From: Streptantibioticus cattleyicolor NRRL 8057 = DSM 46488
Lineage (GTDB): Bacteria > Actinomycetota > Actinomycetes > Streptomycetales > Streptomycetaceae
DNA: 64,000 nucleotides
Assembly (NCBI RefSeq): GCF_000240165.1
Contig: NC_017586.1
Coordinates: 4,663,228-4,727,227, forward strand
Reading direction: 5' to 3'
Positions 22,937 through 32,290 of this stretch are shown in pieces. The notes below the pieces were generated by a model. The model was not told the origin of the DNA and made no database searches. It was given only the letters and a program-made list of their open reading frames with translations. The translations under genes and the position numbers were made by a program. Positions within the stretch are counted from its first letter, which is position 1. Every line of letters starts with the position of its first letter.

Positions 22937-25900
22937 CTAACGCTCCTGGTGGTTGGGGCCGAGGCCCTGGCTGTCAGTTGGGGTGGACGGTGTGTCGGAC
23001 CCCGCGGTGCGGCCCTGCTGGACGCCCCGGCGCAGATTGCTCAGCCGGCCGCGGACGTCCTCCGGGGCGCGGGAGACCTGTGGGCCGCCCTGCGGGGTCT
23101 GCTGTGCGGCACCGGGGACGAGGTTCGCCCGCGGTACCCGGCGGGGGAGACCGGAGGAGGTCACTCCGCCCGCCTTGGGCAGCTTGACCTGTTCGGCCCG
23201 CTGCCAGTTCTCGTCGTTGGCCGACCGCCACTCGTCGTCGTCCGTCCGGTCGGACCGGGGCGCTCCGTCGAAGAGGGAGGACGTCTCGCCGGCGCCGGAG
23301 GCCGACGGCGGCCACGGCCGCTGCCGGTCCCGCCGGGGCAGCCCCGCCGCGGTGGTCTCCCCAGGCCCGTCGGGGCCCGGGGTCGCGGAGTCGGGGCTGT
23401 CGGCGGAGGACCCGTTGCGCGGCGTGTCGTAGCCTACGCCCTCCGGAGCACCCGTGGGGGATTCCGGTTCAACTCGGTTGGCCCAGGTGCCCTGCGAGTA
23501 TCCCGGGTCCCACGAGGTCTGCTGGTATTCCGCTTCGGCGCCTTGCCAGCCCTGCTGCGGGTACTCGGGCCGCTGCTCGAAGCCCTGGCCGAAGCCGGCC
23601 TGCTCGAACCCCGGCTGCTCGAACCCGGCCTGCTGCCCCAGGCCCTGGTCGTACCCCGGCTGCGGGGTGAAGCCGGTCCGCTGGTCGAAGCCCTGCGGCT
23701 GGTCGAAGCCCTGCCCGGGGGAGGGGAAGCCGCCGAAGGCGGACGGATCGGCCGGGGCGGCCTCGTCGTGCGGCGCGGGGGCGTCCTCGTCGCCGCGCCG
23801 GCGGTCCAGCGCGGCCCGGCGCTCCTCGCGCAGCAGCGAACGGCCCACCGGGTCCAGCGCCCGCGCGTCGTCCGGCACCTCGAAGGAGCGCTCGTCGAAG
23901 CCGAGTTCCGCGGCGGTGAACTCCCCGCTGTGGAAGTCCGAGGCGCTGTGCTCCGGCATCCGGCGGGAGACCTGGAAGTCGCCGCCCGGCTCGTCCTCCT
24001 CGCCGCCGCCACCGTGGGTGATCGGCTCCGGCAGCATCACCAGCGAGGTGGTGCCCGCCTGTTCGCCCGACGGGCGCAGCTGCACCCGGATGCCGTGGCG
24101 GTCGGCGAGGCGGCCCACCACGAACAGGCCCATGCGCTTGGAGACCTCGGCGTCCACCGTGGGCGGATCGGCGAGCTTGTGGTTGATGTCGGCGAAGTCC
24201 TCGGCGGTGAGCCCGATGCCCTTGTCGTGGATCTCGATCATCACCCGGCCGTCCGGCAGCCGGGTCGCGGTCACCGTGACCCGGGTGTGCGGCGAGGAGA
24301 ACGAGGTGGCGTTCTCCAGCAGCTCGGCCAGCAGGTGCACCAGGTCGGTGACGGCCGCGCCGTGGATGTCGGTCTCCGGCACCCCGGATATCTCGATGCG
24401 CTCGTAGGACTCCACCTCGGAGGCGGCGGCGCGCACCACGTCCACCAGCGGCACCGGCTGGTTCCACCGGCGGCCGGGCTCCTCGCCCGCGAGCACCAGC
24501 AGGTTCTCGCCGTTGCGGCGCATACGGGTGGCCAGGTGGTCCAGGTGGAAGAGGTTCTCCAGCTGGTCCGGGTCGGCCTCGTTGTTCTCCAGGTCGGTGA
24601 TGAGCGCCAACTGCCGCTGGATCAGGCCCTGGTTGCGCAGCGAGAGGTTGGTGAAGATCGCGTTGACGTTGCCGCGGAGCATGGCCTGCTCGGCGGCGAG
24701 CCGCACCGCCTCCCGGTGCACCTGGTCGAAGGCGCGGGCCACCTCGCCGATCTCGTCACCGGTGGTGATCGGGATCGGGGTCACCCGGGTGTCCACCCGG
24801 CCCGGATCGGTACGGGACAACTGGTCCACCAGCGCGGGCAGCCGCTGCTCGGCGACCTCGAAGGCGGCCGAGCGCAGCCGGCGCATCCGGTTGGACATCG
24901 CGCGGGCCATCAGACCGGCCACCACGAAGGCGGCGAGCACCCCGAGGAGCACGGCGGCGGCGTTGACGATGGCGTTGGTCCTGGCGTCCGAGGAGATCTG
25001 CTGCGCGTCGGTGGCGGCCTGGTCAGCCAGGTGCGACTCGATCGACCGGTAGGCGTCGAAGCCCAGCGTGGTCGCGGCCCACCACGACTGCGGGGTGACC
25101 CCCTTGGCGCGCAGCGCGGCCGGGGAGGCGCCGGAGGCGATCAGCTTGACCATGGTGGCGCGGTCCGGCGGCGCGGTGAAGGTGCCGCCCTGCGCCGCCT
25201 GGGCGCCGCGCGCCTGCTCCAGCTGCTGCTTGCCCTTGGCCTCGGCCGCGGCCACCGCGTCCTGGAGGCGCCCCAGGTCCTCCGGGGTGCCACCGCCCTT
25301 GTACTCCTCCAGCGCGATGTTCTCCAGGTACGCGTAGGAGGCGAGCGCGGTCTGCTGGGTCTTCAGCTCCGCCGCCGGCACCGGGCCCTCGGTGAGGATG
25401 TGGGTGCCGATCGCCCGGGTCAGCGACTCGGCGGCCTTGGCCAGCGAGATCGCGTACAGCGTGCGGCCGTAGGAGGTGATGTTGCTGGTGCCGAAGCCGA
25501 GGTCGTTGGCGAACTCCATCAGCGGGTGCTGGACCTCGACGTACCCCTCCTCGGTCTGCACGCCGGGGAGCTTGGCGGTGAAGGCGTTCTGCCGCAGCGT
25601 CGGCAGCCTCCCCTGCACCTGCCGGAAGGCGGCCAGCCGGCGCTGGAGGTCGGGGGTGCCGGGCGCCTGGCGCACCGTGTCCTCGAACTGCCGGGCGGCG
25701 TCGTCGGTGGCGGCCCGGGCCTGGAGCACCGCGGAGTTCTTGTCGTCCCCCTTGAGCAGGGGAACCACCGTGCGGTCCCGTTCGTCTATCAATGCGTGGC
25801 TGTAGGTCGCCGCGGCCCGGACGAGCATCGCCGTCCGGTAGGCGTCGTCAGCCTGGCTCCAGCGGTCCACCGCGCTGTTGACGTTGAAGCCGCCGACCAC

Positions 25901-26107
25901 CAGCGCCACGAGGACGGGGATCAGCAGGATGGCGTTGAGCCGGGTGCGCACCCGCCAGTTGCCCGGGGAGAACCGCCCGCCGGACGGCCGTGCGGGTGCC
26001 CCCGTCTCGCCCGGGGACGGCTGCGCCCCACCGCCGGTGCCCGGCGGCGGGGTGAAGTTGCCCCGGGCCGGCTCCGCCTGCTCCGGCCGCTTCCGCTTGT
26101 TCCTCAC
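22937..26107 (-). CDS. cvnA: Conservon sensor histidine-kinase-like protein CvnA (copy 1)
   Basis: The 1056-residue membrane protein has a TM helix at about 56-74, an extracytoplasmic nitrate-sensing (NIT)-like domain to about 375, a second TM at 376-400, HAMP (about 400-460), a HisKA-like linker, and a HATPase domain with N box (LLAELLENATSFSS, about 589), G1 (HDKGIGL) and G2 boxes. After about 690 it is low complexity, rich in Gln, Gly and Pro. Its phospho-acceptor His is not in a standard H box, as in other conservon kinases. GTG 26107 is chosen after GAGAGG; the frame is open to 26203. It starts the four-gene operon. Confidence 0.9.
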   Translation of the reverse strand: MRNKRKRPEQAEPARGNFTPPPGTGGGAQPSPGETGAPARPSGGRFSPGNWRVRTRLNAILLIPVLVALVVGGFNVNSAVDRWSQADDAYRTAMLVRAAATYSHALIDERDRTVVPLLKGDDKNSAVLQARAATDDAARQFEDTVRQAPGTPDLQRRLAAFRQVQGRLPTLRQNAFTAKLPGVQTEEGYVEVQHPLMEFANDLGFGTSNITSYGRTLYAISLAKAAESLTRAIGTHILTEGPVPAAELKTQQTALASYAYLENIALEEYKGGGTPEDLGRLQDAVAAAEAKGKQQLEQARGAQAAQGGTFTAPPDRATMVKLIASGASPAALRAKGVTPQSWWAATTLGFDAYRSIESHLADQAATDAQQISSDARTNAIVNAAAVLLGVLAAFVVAGLMARAMSNRMRRLRSAAFEVAEQRLPALVDQLSRTDPGRVDTRVTPIPITTGDEIGEVARAFDQVHREAVRLAAEQAMLRGNVNAIFTNLSLRNQGLIQRQLALITDLENNEADPDQLENLFHLDHLATRMRRNGENLLVLAGEEPGRRWNQPVPLVDVVRAAASEVESYERIEISGVPETDIHGAAVTDLVHLLAELLENATSFSSPHTRVTVTATRLPDGRVMIEIHDKGIGLTAEDFADINHKLADPPTVDAEVSKRMGLFVVGRLADRHGIRVQLRPSGEQAGTTSLVMLPEPITHGGGGEEDEPGGDFQVSRRMPEHSASDFHSGEFTAAELGFDERSFEVPDDARALDPVGRSLLREERRAALDRRRGDEDAPAPHDEAAPADPSAFGGFPSPGQGFDQPQGFDQRTGFTPQPGYDQGLGQQAGFEQPGFEQAGFGQGFEQRPEYPQQGWQGAEAEYQQTSWDPGYSQGTWANRVEPESPTGAPEGVGYDTPRNGSSADSPDSATPGPDGPGETTAAGLPRRDRQRPWPPSASGAGETSSLFDGAPRSDRTDDDEWRSANDENWQRAEQVKLPKAGGVTSSGLPRRVPRANLVPGAAQQTPQGGPQVSRAPEDVRGRLSNLRRGVQQGRTAGSDTPSTPTDSQGLGPNHQER

Positions 26108-26435
26108 TCGACCAACAACCTCTCGGCGCCGACACACCGACGTGCCGCCGTATCTACTCGCTGGTTCGAACGAATTCCAGCACGTCACGCGGGTGCTTTC
26201 CAAACGTCTGGAAACGCATCCCGTGGCCTCGACGGCGGGCGCCTAAAAGGGGCATAAGCTCAATTCGACGGCAAAACTCCTGGCTTGAGTGAGCAGTGTG
26301 GAGTGATTCGTGTGCGCGCGGTGGTCGCGCGGTGGGGATTGTCTGTCGAAACGTTATGAACGGGCGGACCGGCCGTGTCCGACGACACACCCGGCCCGCC
26401 CGGTCACAACTCGGCCGGGAAAAGGGCCACTTGAG
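26108..26435 (-). other. Intergenic region between conservon 1 and conservon 2
   Basis: About 330 bp hold the conservon 1 promoter. The sequence near 26300 is AT-richer than the flanking genes, but I find no promoter boxes or repeats strong enough to place. Confidence 0.4.
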
Positions 26436-27014
26436 CTACTTCAGCCGGGCCAGCAGCGCGTGTTCCACCAAGGTGATCAGCGCGCTCTTGGCCTCGCCGC
26501 GATGGCGGGCGTCGGTGGTGATGATCGGGGTCTCCGGCCCGATCTGGAGCGCCTCGCGGACCTCGTCCGGGGTGTACGGCTGGTACCCGTCGAAGCCGTT
26601 GAGGGCGATGACGAACGGCAGCCCGGAGTTCTCGAAGTAGTCCACCGCCGGGAAGCAGTCCGCCAGCCGCCGGGTGTCCACCAGCACCACCGCGCCGATG
26701 GCGCCGCGCACCAGGTCGTCCCACATGAACCAGAAGCGGTCCTGCCCGGGGGTGCCGAACAGGTACAGGATCAGGTCGTCGTCGAGGGTGATGCGGCCGA
26801 AGTCCATCGCCACGGTGGTCGTGGTCTTGTCGGTGACCTTGCTCAGGTCGTCGATCCCGGCGGACGCGGCCGTCATCACCGCCTCGGTGCGCAGCGGGTT
26901 GATCTCGGAGACGGCGCCGACGAACGTGGTCTTGCCCACGCCGAAGCCGCCCGCCACCACGATCTTCGCGGAGGTGGTGGAGCGGGCCACGCCGCTAGAG
27001 CTTCCGAAGTCCAC
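26436..27014 (-). CDS. cvnD: Conservon GTP-binding protein CvnD (copy 2)
   Basis: The 192-residue GTPase has the same P-loop and LFGTPGQDRF as copy 1 and differs at about 14 scattered residues, among them SKVT for THAP near 58-61. GTG start at 27014 overlaps cvnC2 by 20 bp, the same junction as in copy 1. It ends the second operon. Confidence 0.92.
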   Translation of the reverse strand: MDFGSSSGVARSTTSAKIVVAGGFGVGKTTFVGAVSEINPLRTEAVMTAASAGIDDLSKVTDKTTTTVAMDFGRITLDDDLILYLFGTPGQDRFWFMWDDLVRGAIGAVVLVDTRRLADCFPAVDYFENSGLPFVIALNGFDGYQPYTPDEVREALQIGPETPIITTDARHRGEAKSALITLVEHALLARLK

Positions 27015-27402
27015 TGAGCACCCTCTCCAGCAACGTCACGTCCGGCTGCCCGCCGGCCTCGCCACCGCCCGGCTGGTGGATCGCCACCATGCCGGCCTCC
27101 GCCAGGTCCGCCACCAGGATGCGGGCCACACCCAGCGGGATGGCCAGCAGCGCGGAGATCTCCGCGACCGACTTGATCTCCATGCACAGATGGCAGATCC
27201 GCTGGTGCTCCGGGAGCATCGTCTGGTAGTGCATCGGGTCGGCGGTGGTACTCACCAACGCCTCGATGGCGAGCTGATATCTGGGTCTGGTCCGGCCGCC
27301 GGTCATGGCGTACGGCCTGACCAGCGGCTGGTCGCCGTCACCGCCGTACGGCTCGTCGTGAGCGTAGCCGTACGGGCCGGGCGAGGCGGGTGGCGGGGTC
27401 AT
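26995..27402 (-). CDS. cvnC: Conservon protein CvnC, DUF742 (copy 2)
   Basis: The 135-residue DUF742 protein shares the domain of copy 1 (QPLVRPYAMTGGRTRPRYQL to the RVLSGLRKL end) but its Pro/Gly-rich N-terminal tail is about 50 residues shorter. ATG 27402 follows GGAGG with 8-nt spacing. It probably acts with CvnB2 and CvnD2. Confidence 0.9.
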   Translation of the reverse strand: MTPPPASPGPYGYAHDEPYGGDGDQPLVRPYAMTGGRTRPRYQLAIEALVSTTADPMHYQTMLPEHQRICHLCMEIKSVAEISALLAIPLGVARILVADLAEAGMVAIHQPGGGEAGGQPDVTLLERVLSGLRKL

Positions 27403-27470
27403 CTGGTTGTCCTCCGGGCGGAAGCTTCAGTGGCACGTGTGCGTGGGGGGAGTTGGAGAGGGTCTCAAGC

Positions 27471-27893
27471 TCACCCGAGCAGGCTGCCCTGGAGCTCGGC
27501 GCGCAGGTCGGGGGTGAGGACGCTGCCCGCCCGGTCGACGAGGAGCGCCATTTCGTAGCCGACGAGGCCGATGTCGCACTCCGGGTGGGCGAGTACGGCC
27601 AGCGAGGAACCGTCGGAGATGGACATGATGAACATGAAGCCGCGTTCCATCTCGACGACCGTCTGGTTGACGGAGCCGCCCTCGAAGATGCGCGAGGCGC
27701 CGGCCGTCAGCGAGGTCAACCCCGAGGCGACGGCGGCGAGTTGGTCGGCGCGGTCGCGGGGGAACCCCTCGGACATGGCCAGCAGCAGGCCGTCGGCGGA
27801 CACGACGACCGTGTGGGAGACCCCCGGGGTGTTCTCCACGAAGTTGGTGATCAACCAGTTCAGATTCTGTGCCGCCTGGCTCATCGGACTCAA
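27471..27893 (-). CDS. cvnB: Conservon roadblock/LC7 protein CvnB (copy 2)
   Basis: The 140-residue protein is one residue (Ile for Val in FIMSISDGS) from copy 1. The DNA is identical over a 143-nt run (27622-27764 and 22665-22807). The start has the same TTG 27893 / ATG 27884 ambiguity as copy 1. Confidence 0.92.
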   Translation of the reverse strand: MSPMSQAAQNLNWLITNFVENTPGVSHTVVVSADGLLLAMSEGFPRDRADQLAAVASGLTSLTAGASRIFEGGSVNQTVVEMERGFMFIMSISDGSSLAVLAHPECDIGLVGYEMALLVDRAGSVLTPDLRAELQGSLLG

Positions 27894-30800
27894 CTAACGC
27901 TCCTGCTGGTGATTGGTGCCGCCGTGGAATGCACCGCCGGGGGCACGTCCGTCCATCCGGCCGGTGCCGGCGCTGCGGCCCTGCTGGATGCCGCGGCGCA
28001 GATTGGTCAGCCGGCCGCGTACGTCGTCGGGGGCGCGCGACACCTGCGGGGCCGTCGTCTCGCCCGGGGTCTGCTGCGCGGTGCCGGGCACCAGGTTGGC
28101 CCGGGGCACCCGGCGCGGCAGGCCGGAGGAGGTGATCCCGCCCGCCGCGGGCTCGCGTACCTGCTCGGCGCGGCGCCACCCCTCGTCGTTGGGGGTGCTG
28201 CGCCACTGCCCGGTGTCCTCCGCGCCACCGGCCGGCTGTTCCGGCGCGGCGGACGGGGACGGGGTGGAGCCCGCCGCGGGACCGGCCTGGGTGTGCCGTC
28301 CGCGCCAGTCCGACTCCAGCGACTCGAAGATCGGGGACCGGGCGTCGGAGGGGACGCCGGCCGGGGGCAGCGCCATCGGCTCGGCGGCCGGCGGCAACTG
28401 GGCCTCCCGGCGCCGCGGCGCGCCCGAGTCCGGCGCCGCGGGGGTGCGGGGCGGACCGAACGACTCCGGCGGCACCGGCCGCGTACCCCGCGGGGCACCG
28501 TCGGCACCGGCCGCGAAGAAGTCGATCCCGCCGCGCGGCGCGCCGAAGACGTCCGACCCCGAACCGGCCGGGGCCACCGGGGCCTGCTGCTGCGGCGCGG
28601 CGAACTCGCCGGTGGCGTGCGGGTCGGGCATCGCCCGGTACTCGCCGGTGGCGTGCGGCGCCGCGAACTCACCGGTGCTCTGCGGATCCGGCGCCGCCCG
28701 GAACTCCCCGGTGGCGTGCGGCATCGTGAACTCGCCGGTGGCCTGCGGGTCGGGCATCGCCCGGAACTCGCCGGTGGCCTGCGGATCGGGGACGGCCGGG
28801 AACTCGCCGGTGCGCCGCGCGTTCTCCCGCGCCCGCCCCTCGCGGTCCCGGGGGGCGGGGCCGGAGAAGTCGGGGCGCTCGAACTGGGCGGTGGACTCCA
28901 CGTCGTCGTGGCCGCGCGGTCCGTCCGGGCCCTGGTCGCGCTGGGCCCAGCTGGGCGCGGGACGGTCGGCCGGGTCCTGCCCGGGGGCGGCCGGCGGCAC
29001 GGTGCCGCCGCCGCGGGTGGGCAGCCCGGAGCCGGTACGGCCGCGCGGCGGCTGCTGCGGACCGCCGTCGGTGCCGAGCGCCGGACGCTGTCCGCCACCG
29101 GGCACCTGGCCGCGGGCCTGCGACATCGCCGCGCCGAGCTGCGCGCCACGGGCGGCCCGCGCACCGGCGCCGGGGCGGCCCTGGCCGCCCTGCGGGGCGC
29201 CGCCCGGACCGGCCGGCGGCATCCCCGGGCCGCGCCCGCCCTGCCCGGCGGCCGGCTTGCCGGCGCCCTGGGTCAGTTCCACCGGCAGCATGACCAGCGC
29301 GGTGGTACCGCCGGAGTCCGACGGGCGCAGCTGGATGCGGATGCCGTGGCGCAGCGAGAGGCGGCCGACCACGAACAGACCCATCCGGCGGGAGACCGAG
29401 ACGTCCACCGTGGGCGGGTTGGCCAGCCGCTCGTTGATGTCGGCCAGGTCCTCCGGGGACAGACCGATACCGGTGTCGTGGATCTCCACCAGCACCCGGC
29501 CGTCCGGCAGCGCGTGACCGGTGACCCGCACCTTGGTCTGCGGCGAGGAGAACGAGGTGGCGTTCTCCAGCAGCTCGGCGAGGAGGTGGACGAGGTCGTT
29601 GACGACCCGGCCGGCCACCTCGGTGGGCGGCACGGTGGTCAGCTCGATGCGTTCGTACTGCTCCACCTCGGAGGCGGCGGCGCGGAGCACGTCGACCAGC
29701 GGGACCGGCCGGGTCCACCGGCGGCCCGGCTCCTCACCCGCGAGCACCAGGAGGTTTTCACCGTTGCGGCGCATACGGGTGGCGAGGTGGTCGAGCTTGA
29801 AGAGGTTGGAGAGCTGGTCCGGGTCGGCCTCGCGGGACTCCAGTTCGGAGATGAGCGAGAGCTGACGCTGGATCAGACCCTGGCTGCGGCGCGAGAGGTT
29901 GGTGAACATCGCGTTGACGTTGCCCCGCAGCAGCGCCTGTTCGGCCGCGAGTCGCACGGCCTCCCGGTGCACGTCGTCGAAGGCCCGCGCCACCTGGCCG
30001 ATCTCGTCGCCGGTGTTGATGCCGATGGACTCCACGGAGGTGTCCACGTCCTGCGGGTCGGTCTCCGACAGCTGCCGGACCAGGTCGGGCAGGCGCTTGT
30101 TGGCGACGTCCTTCGCGGTGTCCTGGAGGCGCCGCAGCGAACGGATCATGGAGCGGGCCACCACGAACGCGCCGACCAGCGAGATGCCCAGGACGAGCAG
30201 GATCAGCGCACCGTTGATCAGCGCGTCCTGCTGCGCCCCGGCCCGCAGGGCGAGCGCGCGCTGCTGCATCTGGTCCAGCAGCTCGGCCTCGATGCGGGAC
30301 ATCTCCTGCATCTTGGTGTCGGCCTGGTCGTACCAGTCGAGGTACGACTTCTTCTCCTGCGTGATCCCGTTCTGCGACTTCAGCACCCGGTCGCGGAACT
30401 GGTCGGCCTGGGTGATCACCACGTTGCCGCCGTCGAGCGCCTTGAGCAGTTCGGCGGAGCCGGTGCCGTAGATCTCGGAGAACCGCTTGATCTCGGAGTT
30501 CTCGCTGTCCGAGGCGGTCTGGGCGAAGAGCCGGTCACTGTTGGACAGTTGGGGTCCGGCCGGGTTGGCCAGCGCGGCGGAGATGACCGCGCGCTGCATC
30601 GACTCGTACTCCTTGGCGGATGTAAACGCCGCCAGGGCCCGGGTGCTGCGGATCATGTCGCTGTTGCTGGTCGCCTGCGCCATGTCCTGGGAGAGCGACA
30701 GCAGCGAGTCGATCAGCTGGTTGTAGCCGCTGACCGTCTGCGAGATGTACTGGTCGTTGGAGTACGCGCTGCTGCGGATCTGCTTGAGGCTCTGCAGCTG

Positions 30801-31394
30801 GCGGGTGATGTCCAGGATGGTGCTGCGCACGCCCACCAGCGCGCTGTCGCTGGTGTCGATGTCGTCGGTGGCGTTGCGGAAGCCCTGGATCTCGCGGTCG
30901 GTGGCCTGCCGGGAGGCGACGACGCGGTCGTCGCGCGGGTTACGGGCGGTCAGCGGACCGGCGGAGCTGTCCCGTTCGTCCTGGAGGGCGTCGGCCAGCT
31001 TGGTGGCGTGACCGGTCATCTCGGTCAGCAGCTTCATGTGGTCCAGCTGCGTGACGGAATTCAGCGTCTCCTGGATGCGCAGGCCACCGAGGGCGGTGGC
31101 GGCGACGACCGGGAGGGTCACCAGGGAGACCAGCCGGGTGCGGATCGACCAGTTGCGCATCGCCAGTTTTGAGGCGTGCTTGCCCTGGGGGGCACCGGTG
31201 GCGGGCGGCTCCACGTCGGAGCCCGCGGCGGGCGTCGCCGCACCGGCGGACAGCGGGCCGGCCTGGGGGCCCGGCTGCCCTCCCGCCACGGTGATCGCGC
31301 CCTCCGGATGCCGCGGTTCGGTGCCGCGGCCGGCTCCGCCGCGCGGCTCCGGGTCACCCGCAGTGCCGCCATCCTTCTTGAAACGTCCCTGCAC
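27894..31394 (-). CDS. cvnA: Conservon sensor histidine-kinase-like protein CvnA (copy 2)
   Basis: The 1166-residue protein has a 75-residue Pro/Gly/Ala-rich cytoplasmic tail, TM at 88-104, an extracytoplasmic NIT-like domain, TM at 393-412, HAMP, HATPase (N box at 603-613, LLAELLENATSFSS) ending about 705, and a long disordered C-terminus. Residues 861-931 contain seven TGEF/TGEY repeats (unit about A-TGEF-RAMPDPQ). GTG 31394 follows AGAGG. The sensor half differs strongly from CvnA1, while downstream partners are nearly identical. Confidence 0.9.
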   Translation of the reverse strand: MQGRFKKDGGTAGDPEPRGGAGRGTEPRHPEGAITVAGGQPGPQAGPLSAGAATPAAGSDVEPPATGAPQGKHASKLAMRNWSIRTRLVSLVTLPVVAATALGGLRIQETLNSVTQLDHMKLLTEMTGHATKLADALQDERDSSAGPLTARNPRDDRVVASRQATDREIQGFRNATDDIDTSDSALVGVRSTILDITRQLQSLKQIRSSAYSNDQYISQTVSGYNQLIDSLLSLSQDMAQATSNSDMIRSTRALAAFTSAKEYESMQRAVISAALANPAGPQLSNSDRLFAQTASDSENSEIKRFSEIYGTGSAELLKALDGGNVVITQADQFRDRVLKSQNGITQEKKSYLDWYDQADTKMQEMSRIEAELLDQMQQRALALRAGAQQDALINGALILLVLGISLVGAFVVARSMIRSLRRLQDTAKDVANKRLPDLVRQLSETDPQDVDTSVESIGINTGDEIGQVARAFDDVHREAVRLAAEQALLRGNVNAMFTNLSRRSQGLIQRQLSLISELESREADPDQLSNLFKLDHLATRMRRNGENLLVLAGEEPGRRWTRPVPLVDVLRAAASEVEQYERIELTTVPPTEVAGRVVNDLVHLLAELLENATSFSSPQTKVRVTGHALPDGRVLVEIHDTGIGLSPEDLADINERLANPPTVDVSVSRRMGLFVVGRLSLRHGIRIQLRPSDSGGTTALVMLPVELTQGAGKPAAGQGGRGPGMPPAGPGGAPQGGQGRPGAGARAARGAQLGAAMSQARGQVPGGGQRPALGTDGGPQQPPRGRTGSGLPTRGGGTVPPAAPGQDPADRPAPSWAQRDQGPDGPRGHDDVESTAQFERPDFSGPAPRDREGRARENARRTGEFPAVPDPQATGEFRAMPDPQATGEFTMPHATGEFRAAPDPQSTGEFAAPHATGEYRAMPDPHATGEFAAPQQQAPVAPAGSGSDVFGAPRGGIDFFAAGADGAPRGTRPVPPESFGPPRTPAAPDSGAPRRREAQLPPAAEPMALPPAGVPSDARSPIFESLESDWRGRHTQAGPAAGSTPSPSAAPEQPAGGAEDTGQWRSTPNDEGWRRAEQVREPAAGGITSSGLPRRVPRANLVPGTAQQTPGETTAPQVSRAPDDVRGRLTNLRRGIQQGRSAGTGRMDGRAPGGAFHGGTNHQQER
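28605..28812 (-). repeat. Tandem TGEF-coding repeat inside cvnA2
   Basis: Seven degenerate copies of a unit coding [AS]TGE[FY] followed by 4-8 residues (RAMPDPQ, TMPH, AAPH and similar) give a periodic DNA sequence GAACTCGCCGGTGGC... on the plus strand. It lies in the disordered tail of CvnA2. Confidence 0.85.
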
Positions 31395-31958
31395 TAGCGT
31401 CGCAACCTCTGGACCAGGCGTCCCCCGCGCGGGCGGCGGGACGGTGTGAGTCTTGGGTCCCGCGGTCTGCCGTAACCGGCCGACCCGCGGATGCCCTTAG
31501 GCCACCGCCGCTCGACGCGTCCTTGCGCCCCCCTGCTGCCGGTCGAATGGTCGCGGCGGTCCGTGGAATTCCAGCACAGGCCGGGAACTCCAACAAGGGC
31601 CGTAGACCACCCTGTGACCACGGTTACCGTACGCACATGTGGTGTGGACCAGCGGTGACGATCATGTCGGCGATAACGGACTTTTACCGCGAGCCCACTC
31701 CACGGCCGGGCCGTCCCGGTAACACCGATCGGCGGAGATTCTGTGCGGGAAGTCCCGGATGTCGCTTTCGTTGACCGGAATAGCCCGAGTGATTTGCCGG
31801 GTTTGCCGGGTCCTTCGTGAGCAAAATCACAGGCAATTCGTTGCCAGTGTCACGGAAACGGCGGAATCCACACGCATAGCCTGGCGTTTTACCCGAGGCC
31901 GAAGACTGCCAACCCGCGCCGTACGCCGGCGCCCGACTCCAGAGGTCTGGACCGCACC
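31395..31958. other. 564-bp intergenic region upstream of conservon 2
   Basis: This stretch carries the conservon 2 promoter and leads to the small gene at 31959. It is AT-richer from 31560 to 31880. In the frame of the small gene it is open from 31821, with no usual start, and includes another copy of the NPRRT motif coding at about 31908. No RNA gene is recognised. Confidence 0.4.
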
Positions 31959-32156
31959 GTGAAGACGACCATGCTCATGCGTCCGATAGCCAACCCGCGC
32001 CGCACCACCCTGGCGCACCTGAAGGACGCCGACGAGCAGGCGCCGCAGCCGCCGGCCCTCCCCGAGGCGAGCACCGAACCGCTGCCGGCCCGCACCGCCA
32101 ACCCCCGGCGCACCGTCCTCAACGAGCTGCCCCGCCAGGCGCAGCCGCGCGACTGA
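31959..32156 (+). CDS. Small repeat protein with NPRRT motifs
   Basis: The 65-residue product, from GTG 31959 (ATG 31971 and ATG 31977 are alternatives), has two copies of ANPRRT-x-L: PIANPRRTTLAHL at about 10-22 and RTANPRRTVLNEL at about 46-58, separated by a Glu/Pro/Ala-rich linker. A third ANPRRT is coded in frame just upstream (31908-31925), before any ordinary start. No signal, cysteine or membrane segment is visible. I do not recognise the family. It lies between conservon 2 and the FAH gene and ends in a terminator. Confidence 0.55.
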   Translation: MKTTMLMRPIANPRRTTLAHLKDADEQAPQPPALPEASTEPLPARTANPRRTVLNELPRQAQPRD

Positions 32157-32172
32157 CCCGCCGCCCGCCCGC

Positions 32173-32197
32173 CGGGCCGCCCGCCACGGGCGGCCCG
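32173..32197 (+). terminator. Hairpin after the NPRRT-repeat gene
   Basis: CGGGCCGCCC pairs perfectly with GGGCGGCCCG around GCCAC, 17 bp after the stop. Confidence 0.7.
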
Positions 32198-32290
32198 CGC
32201 TGCGCGCTGCGCGTGCGCGTCCCGGTGCAAACAGGGCGATAACCTGGAGCGTCAGTCTCCAGCCATCGCCAGTGAGGGGCAGCGCTTCCC

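Noticed and set aside
22532..26257. A 1241-codon plus-strand open frame
   Set aside because: It is the antisense of cvnA1 in a high-GC genome. It shows no family pattern, and the minus-strand gene explains the DNA.
28605..28812. Possible CRISPR-like array
   Set aside because: Units are in frame, vary at third positions and code TGEF motifs in a protein tail; no constant repeat with unique spacers and no cas genes.
27390..31172. A 1260-codon plus-strand open frame
   Set aside because: Antisense shadow of cvnA2, with the same reasons; periodic composition comes from the real minus-strand gene.
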